DNA of 20,426 nucleotides, from the NCBI GenBank assembly GCA_964637235.1, contig CAZWVR010000037.1:1-20426 (forward strand), written 5' to 3'. The DNA is from CAZWVR01 sp964637235 (GTDB lineage Bacteria > Bacteroidota > Bacteroidia > Bacteroidales > S143-33). Of this stretch, positions 16,105 through 20,426 are shown one piece after another (the stretch's first letter is position 1; every line of letters starts with the position of its first letter). The position numbers and the translations under genes were made by a program. The notes below the pieces were generated by a model. The model did not search any database, was not told the origin of the DNA, and saw only the letters and a list, made by a program, of their open reading frames with translations.

Positions 16105-17835
16105 TTAGTAATTTCTATCTAATCTTTTGATGAGTTTACCTTTTTCAAATTTTCCTTTGAAAGTTATTTTACCTTTTGGGTCGTATTTAGTGTAGATGCC
16201 GTCTAAACGTCCGTTTTTATATGATTTTACAGCTTTTATTTTGCCATTGAGATACCATTCTTTCCAAGTTCCGGTTGGCATGCTATTTTCGTCATAGTTT
16301 TCGACTCTAATTTTTTGACCAATTTGATTGTAATATGTCCACTTGCCATATTTTTTGTCGTTTTTGTAATAACCTTCGACGAGTTTATTTCCATTATCGT
16401 CGTATTGAGCAAAATATCCATCGCGTTTGCCCATTTTGTATGTGATAATTTTTTTAGGCAAACCTTTTTTTGTGTAGTATTTACAGATACCGTTGTAATA
16501 GTCGTCTTTATAGTTTAGGTCTTCCAGTAGTATTCCATTTTCGGAATAGTTTTTCCAGTTGCCGTTCATTTTGCCGTTATGGAATTCGCCGATAGTTTGT
16601 ATTTTGCCATTTTCATAGTATCGTTTCCAGATGCCTTCTTCTTTACCATTTTTATTTATACCAGTGTAAAAAATATTTCCATTTTCGTAATATACAGTCC
16701 ATTTGCCGTCTCTTTTGCCGTTTTTATAATATCCGATTTTCCAGATTTCGCCGGTAGGGTACCACCAAGTCCATTTGCCGACCATTTGGGAGTTTTTGTA
16801 ATATCCTTGATTTCCTTTTTTGCCGTTTTTCAGGTAATATGTCCATAGGCTATCTTGCAGGTCATTTTTAAAGTATCCTTCTTGATGTTTTTTTCCGTCA
16901 GGTTGGTACCATACTGCGTATCCCTCTTTTTTGTCGTTATGGAAGTGGACAATTGATTCAATTTGTCCATTACGGAAGTATCTGGTATGGGTACCTTCTT
17001 TTTTTCCATTTTTGAAGGCGCCTTGCCAGTATATTTTACCATTTGAGTAGTAAAATGTCCATATACTGTCTTTTTTTCCATTTTTCATTTTTCCTTCTGC
17101 TAATATTTTACCATCTTGTGAATATTCTCGGAAATCTCCGTTCACAATGTTTAATACACTTTTGAGGTTCCCGTTTTCGTAGTATTCATACCATTTGCCT
17201 ACGGGTTTATTGTTTTTGTAGTATCCGGATTCTTTAAGTTGTCCGTTTGGATAATATGTTTTCCATAAGGAATCTTTGAGACCATTAGTTATTTTACCTT
17301 CTTCCATAATTGTTTTCATATCATCGTAGTATTTTTTATAGTATCCATTTGAATTTAGGACAATTGTATCACCTTTTGGGTTTTTCATAAGAATAATTTG
17401 AGAGGAGTCTGCGCCGTGGAAATATTCTTTTAGATAGTTAATGCCATTTGGATACCAATATTGCCATAGGCTATCCGGTTTATTGTTTTTAAAATATCCG
17501 AGAGTTCTTAATTTTCCATTTTCATACCATTCTTTATATTCGCCTTCTCGGGAGTTTCCGTATATATAACCTTCTGTTTTCTTTTTTCCGTTAGGGTAGA
17601 AATAAGTTATTTTGCCCCATAGTTTATCATTTCTGTATGTTGCGGTATGTGTTAGTTTACCGTTTTGGTCGTAGAACTCCCATAGACCTTGTTTTTTCCA
17701 TTCTACCATTACACCTTTACGTTTTATTACGCCGTTTTTATATTTGAAAATGATAGTATCTGCTTTAATTTCAGCTCTTTGGGCAAAGCTTATAAATGGA
17801 AGTATAGTTAATGTAAACAGAATTATTTTTTTCAT
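16105..17835 (-). CDS. Secreted protein with about 21 MORN_2-type (YwqK-like) repeats
   Basis: The protein is 576 residues with a signal peptide (MKKIILFTLTILPFISFAQ, residues 1-19). From residue 58 to the end it is almost wholly tandem repeats of about 24 residues with consensus NGK-x5-GYYKNGKKxGxWxxYYE. I count about 21, one of which (near residues 130-165) is degenerate and carries an insertion. This matches the MORN_2 pattern annotated as the 'YwqK family antitoxin' domain. No toxin partner is evident, so that name should not be read as function. Such repeats form long beta-sheet solenoids that may bind proteins, lipids or glycans; this is inference. There is no Cys at the signal cleavage site, so it is not a lipoprotein, and I see no recognisable C-terminal sorting domain. 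Its ATG overlaps the CAP gene stop in ATGA, so translation is probably coupled. Confidence 0.82.
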   Translation of the reverse strand: MKKIILFTLTILPFISFAQRAEIKADTIIFKYKNGVIKRKGVMVEWKKQGLWEFYDQNGKLTHTATYRNDKLWGKITYFYPNGKKKTEGYIYGNSREGEYKEWYENGKLRTLGYFKNNKPDSLWQYWYPNGINYLKEYFHGADSSQIILMKNPKGDTIVLNSNGYYKKYYDDMKTIMEEGKITNGLKDSLWKTYYPNGQLKESGYYKNNKPVGKWYEYYENGNLKSVLNIVNGDFREYSQDGKILAEGKMKNGKKDSIWTFYYSNGKIYWQGAFKNGKKEGTHTRYFRNGQIESIVHFHNDKKEGYAVWYQPDGKKHQEGYFKNDLQDSLWTYYLKNGKKGNQGYYKNSQMVGKWTWWYPTGEIWKIGYYKNGKRDGKWTVYYENGNIFYTGINKNGKEEGIWKRYYENGKIQTIGEFHNGKMNGNWKNYSENGILLEDLNYKDDYYNGICKYYTKKGLPKKIITYKMGKRDGYFAQYDDNGNKLVEGYYKNDKKYGKWTYYNQIGQKIRVENYDENSMPTGTWKEWYLNGKIKAVKSYKNGRLDGIYTKYDPKGKITFKGKFEKGKLIKRLDRNY

Positions 17836-18326
17836 TTTTTTCTTTTTTTGTTATATGGATATTGACCGATAAAATTGCCGGGAGGGTAGTATTCGCATAC
17901 GTATATATATAGCCCGCCTTTTGTTTTTGATTGTCCACACCCAACATATAGGGTTTTATTCCAGATTACTTGTGTATAATGCCCATATTTTTCTGCACCT
18001 ACGTATGTAATTTTTTCGCCGTGATAGTATTTTTGTTCATTGCACCAAGCCTCAATAGCAGTTTTCCATGAGGCGCGATATGTAGACCAGAATAAATTTT
18101 CTCCATAATTTGGATTATGGCTATGATGTATTTGTCCTGTTATAGCTATTGTATCAGCCCAAGCTTGTGCTATTTGGGCAAGAGTATCAGACCATTGAAG
18201 TTTATGTACTCCGACAATTTCTCTACAATAATTATGTACATTAAGAATTTCATTTTTAGGGATTGTGTCGGCTGAGAGTTTTACTACATTAAGCAGAATA
18301 ATGGCTATTATAGCAATTTTATTCAT
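17832..18326 (-). CDS. Secreted CAP-domain (SCP/PR-1-like) protein
   Basis: The protein is 164 residues with an N-terminal signal peptide (probable cut after LSA, residue 19) and then essentially one CAP domain. The CAP1 signature GHYTQVIW is at residues 115-122 and CAP2 (YVCEYYPPGNFIG) at 142-154. The opening HNYCREIVGVHKLQW (31-45) matches the first helix of the family. Candidate cavity residues are H70, E76 (GENL), E92 and H116. C34, C95, C130 and C144 could form disulfides outside the cytoplasm. CAP proteins have diverse reported activities, including lipid or sterol binding, so no specific function can be assigned. It is upstream of, and overlaps by 4 nt, the MORN_2-repeat gene. The closeness to plant and animal PR-1 signatures is notable but does not by itself show transfer. 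Confidence 0.88.
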   Translation of the reverse strand: MNKIAIIAIILLNVVKLSADTIPKNEILNVHNYCREIVGVHKLQWSDTLAQIAQAWADTIAITGQIHHSHNPNYGENLFWSTYRASWKTAIEAWCNEQKYYHGEKITYVGAEKYGHYTQVIWNKTLYVGCGQSKTKGGLYIYVCEYYPPGNFIGQYPYNKKRKK

Positions 18327-18526
18327 ATAGGTCTTGTTTGAATATATTACGAATTTAGGATTTTTTTATTGTATTTGGGAGAGGAAAAATGGGAGCTATC
18401 CAAAGAGTTAGAAGTAAAAAATTGATGTTAATATATTGTTTTTTTGCTGCTAAGGGCTGTCCAAAAGTTAATAATATGGTAATTTTATGAGATTTAGAAA
18501 TTTTGTTGTAGAAGGAAAAATTATAG
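18327..18526. other. Non-coding stretch with two IS-end-like direct repeats
   Basis: About 200 bp with no plausible gene or RNA. It should hold the promoter for the CAP/MORN_2 pair on the minus strand. The best box is TAAATTCG (18357-18350), one mismatch from TAnnTTTG, with no clear -33. Two similar segments sit in the same orientation: 18395-18410 (GCTATCCAAAGAGTTA) and 18456-18470 (GCTGTCCAAAAGTTA). The second, with its GGG lead, resembles the terminal repeats of some insertion sequences. No transposase or matching inverted end is present. Confidence 0.35.
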
Positions 18527-18560
18527 AAAATAGGGACGCCTTTTTAGACGCCCCTATTTT
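18527..18560 (-). terminator. Intrinsic terminator after maeB
   Basis: A 14-bp stem pairs 18527-18540 with 18547-18560 around a 6-nt loop. In RNA from the minus strand all 14 pairs form, two of them G-U. In RNA from the plus strand the same positions become two A-C mismatches. This orientation bias fits termination of maeB, whose stop is 20 bp upstream. The 3' arm ends in TTTT and a short T-rich stretch follows, interrupted by CTATAA. Confidence 0.75.
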
Positions 18561-18579
18561 TTGAAAGCATCTGAAAGGT

Positions 18580-20426
18580 TTATAATCTACTTTGTATATC
18601 AATAGATGTTATAGCAGCCATGTTGACTATTTCTCTTACATCGGCGTCAATTGGGACTATATGTATAGGTTTATTTAGACCTAAGAGGATAGGTCCGATA
18701 AGTTCAGCTTCACCGATAGTTTGCAGTAGTTTATAAGATATATTTCCGGAGCTTAGGCTTGGGAATATTAGGACGTTTACGTTTTTGCCTTTTAGTTTAT
18801 TAAATGGGAATAGTCTGTCTCTTGCTTCTTTATCCAGGGCTATATTAGCTTGGAGGTCTCCGTCAACTATTATCTCAGGATGTTCTTTATGGAGAATTTC
18901 TACTGCTTGTTGGACTATTTTTGTTCTTTCAGATTTTCTAACAGAGCCGAAGTTAGAGTATGATAGCATTGCTAAAACAGGTTTAATTCCGTATTTTTTA
19001 ACTTCTTCTGCTGCTAATATAGCATTATTTACGAGGTCTTCGGCAGAGGGATTAGGATTGACAGTTGTATCTGCAAAGAAATATGTACCTTTTTTTGTCA
19101 TAACTATATACATACCGGCGGCACTTTTTATGCCGGGTTTTATTCCAACGGCATGTATTGCGGCAATAGCAGCATCTTTATATTTTGTACTATAACCGGA
19201 TACCATACCTTGAACATCTCCTGTTTCTACCATCATTGCACCGAAGTAATTTCTGTTATGTAATAGTTCTTTTGCTTCTTCTAATGTTAGACCTTTACGC
19301 TGCCTTTTTAGCCATAGCCGTTCTGCATATTCGTCGCGTTTATGTCTATATTCCTCTGATAGGAAGTCAATTATTTTTATACCTTCAAGATTTAGTTCAT
19401 ATTTTTTAGCAATTTGTAAAATTTTATCTTTATTACCTAATAGAATAGGATTTGCGATATTTTCGCTGAATACTTCGTGTGCAGCTTTAATAATTCTGAG
19501 ATGCTCACCTTCGGGGAATACAATTGATACAGTACTTTTTTTGGCTTTTTCTCGGATACTTCTGATAATTTTTTTCTCTAATCCCATTCTTTTTTCTAAG
19601 TTGAAAATGTATTCGTCCCAGTCTGTTATATTTTTTCTGGCAACACCACTTTCAATTGCTGCTTTTGCGACGGCGGGTGCTACATGAGTTATCAATCTGT
19701 GATCAAGAGGTTTAGGTATTATGTAATTTCTACCGAAGGAGAGATTTGGGAGATTATAAGCTTGGGCAACATATTCTGGCACTTCTTTTTTTGCTAAATC
19801 AGCAAGGGCTTTGACAGCTGCTATTTTCATTTCATCGTTAATTTTTTTTGCATAAACATCAAGCGCACCACGGAATATAAATGGAAATCCCAGAACATTA
19901 TTTACTTGATTTGGATAGTCGGAACGTCCGGTTGCCATTATTACGTCATCTCTTGCAGCCATAGCATCTTCGTATGTTATTTCCGGATCAGGGTTTGCCA
20001 TAGCAAAAACAATAGGATTATCAGCCATTGAACGTAGCATTTCTTTTGAAACAATACCTCCTTTTGATAGTCCGAAAAATACATCTGCGCCTTTTATAGC
20101 TTCTTCCAAAGTATAGATATCCTTATCTGTTGCAAATTCTTGTTTGTATTTATTTAAATCTGTTCTGTCTTTTCTTATTACGCCTTTGCTATCTACCATT
20201 ATGATGTTTTCCTTTTTTGCGCCGAGTTTAATCATTAGTTTTGTACATGCCATAGCTGCGGCGCCTGCTCCACTTACAACAACTTTTATATCTTCAAGTT
20301 TTTTATTTACCAATTCCAGTGCATTTATAAGTCCTGCATTAGAGATAATAGCAGTTCCATGCTGGTCGTCGTGCATTACAGGAATATCCAATTCTTCTAC
20401 TAAGCGTTTTTCTATTTCAAAGCATT
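18580..20426 (-). CDS. maeB: NADP-dependent malic enzyme with C-terminal phosphotransacetylase-like domain, 5'-truncated by the window edge
   Basis: MaeB-type enzymes decarboxylate malate to pyruvate and CO2 with reduction of NADP. The frame stays open to the right edge (CFEIEKRLVEEL before DIPVMHDDQHGT), so the TTG at 20391 is not the true start. About 614 residues are visible of a family length near 760, and the N-terminal catalytic Tyr and Lys region lies outside. The motif HDDQHGTAI is at the start of the visible part, followed by the Rossmann loop VVSGAGAAAMA and FAMANPDPEI. After roughly 275 visible residues a PTA_PTB-like domain begins (VSIVFPEGEHLRI...). In MaeB this domain is generally regulatory rather than an active phosphotransacetylase. 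The C-terminus is normal and is followed by a terminator. Cofactor preference is inferred from the domain architecture, not from a residue I can point to. Confidence 0.94.
   Translation of the reverse strand, partial: CFEIEKRLVEELDIPVMHDDQHGTAIISNAGLINALELVNKKLEDIKVVVSGAGAAAMACTKLMIKLGAKKENIIMVDSKGVIRKDRTDLNKYKQEFATDKDIYTLEEAIKGADVFFGLSKGGIVSKEMLRSMADNPIVFAMANPDPEITYEDAMAARDDVIMATGRSDYPNQVNNVLGFPFIFRGALDVYAKKINDEMKIAAVKALADLAKKEVPEYVAQAYNLPNLSFGRNYIIPKPLDHRLITHVAPAVAKAAIESGVARKNITDWDEYIFNLEKRMGLEKKIIRSIREKAKKSTVSIVFPEGEHLRIIKAAHEVFSENIANPILLGNKDKILQIAKKYELNLEGIKIIDFLSEEYRHKRDEYAERLWLKRQRKGLTLEEAKELLHNRNYFGAMMVETGDVQGMVSGYSTKYKDAAIAAIHAVGIKPGIKSAAGMYIVMTKKGTYFFADTTVNPNPSAEDLVNNAILAAEEVKKYGIKPVLAMLSYSNFGSVRKSERTKIVQQAVEILHKEHPEIIVDGDLQANIALDKEARDRLFPFNKLKGKNVNVLIFPSLSSGNISYKLLQTIGEAELIGPILLGLNKPIHIVPIDADVREIVNMAAITSIDIQSRL

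Noticed and set aside
16315..17081. Open reading frames of about 60-90 codons on both strands within the MORN_2 repeat gene
   Set aside because: They follow the 72-bp repeat of the real gene in other frames, have low-complexity composition and no family motif or leader.
16105..17835. CRISPR-like or tandem-repeat array suggested by regular spacing
   Set aside because: The period is in-frame protein repeats with heavy sequence divergence, not identical repeats with unique spacers.
16105..17835. Antitoxin of a toxin-antitoxin pair, from the YwqK family name
   Set aside because: The protein is exported, very long, and its partner is a secreted CAP protein rather than an intracellular toxin.
18785..19195. 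A 136-codon plus-strand open frame opposite maeB
   Set aside because: It is antisense to the conserved phosphotransacetylase-like domain and looks like a by-product of its codon use.

Overview
The window reads as chromosomal DNA of a low-GC member of the Bacteroidota, most likely an anaerobic Bacteroidales-type lineage. Four observations point there. LpxC is fused to FabZ in one polypeptide, and the order is lpxD, lpxC/fabZ, lpxA. Start codons are preceded by A/T-rich sequence with no clear Shine-Dalgarno. Perfect TAnnTTTG (-7) promoter boxes occur in intergenic DNA. The tryptophanase and the so-called 'asparagine synthetase B' protein resemble Bacteroides-type proteins as I remember them. 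All identity calls rest on reading motifs, not on database searches.

Layout. Bases 1-5940 are on the plus strand: the 3' part of purD, then pepA (leucyl aminopeptidase), lpxD, a strong intrinsic terminator, the lpxC/fabZ fusion, and lpxA overlapping it by 4 nt. Bases 5937-15221 are an unbroken minus-strand block. In transcription order it holds xseA, a YfcE-like phosphoesterase, tnaA, purH, a MazG-like pyrophosphohydrolase, an NSS-family sodium symporter, a lutB-like iron-sulfur protein, and a secreted class I glutamine-amidotransferase-like protein. Its last stop codon overlaps the lpxA stop. At 15222-15276 a divergent promoter region serves xseA (minus) and a secreted Phe-rich propeller-like protein (plus). 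Bases 16105-18326 are a minus-strand pair: a secreted CAP-domain protein overlapping by 4 nt a secreted protein with about 21 MORN_2-type repeats. A roughly 200-bp non-coding stretch and a terminator then separate these from maeB, which runs off the right edge.

How the genes work together. lpxD, lpxC/fabZ and lpxA supply the early lipid A steps and the linked fatty-acid dehydratase. purD (left edge) and purH (middle) are both de novo purine genes. The MazG-like enzyme 4 bp from purH could clean up aberrant purine nucleotides. tnaA, and perhaps the symporter two genes downstream, suggest tryptophan uptake and breakdown to indole, pyruvate and ammonia. Pyruvate also connects to maeB and, in principle, to the lactate-oxidation-type LutB.

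Most of the window is housekeeping, and I see no mobile element, CRISPR array, RNA gene or clear defence system. The least explained parts are the translationally coupled CAP/MORN_2 secreted pair, the secreted amidotransferase-like protein, the unusual tnaA-purH-mazG linkage and the overlapping divergent promoters at 15239-15262.
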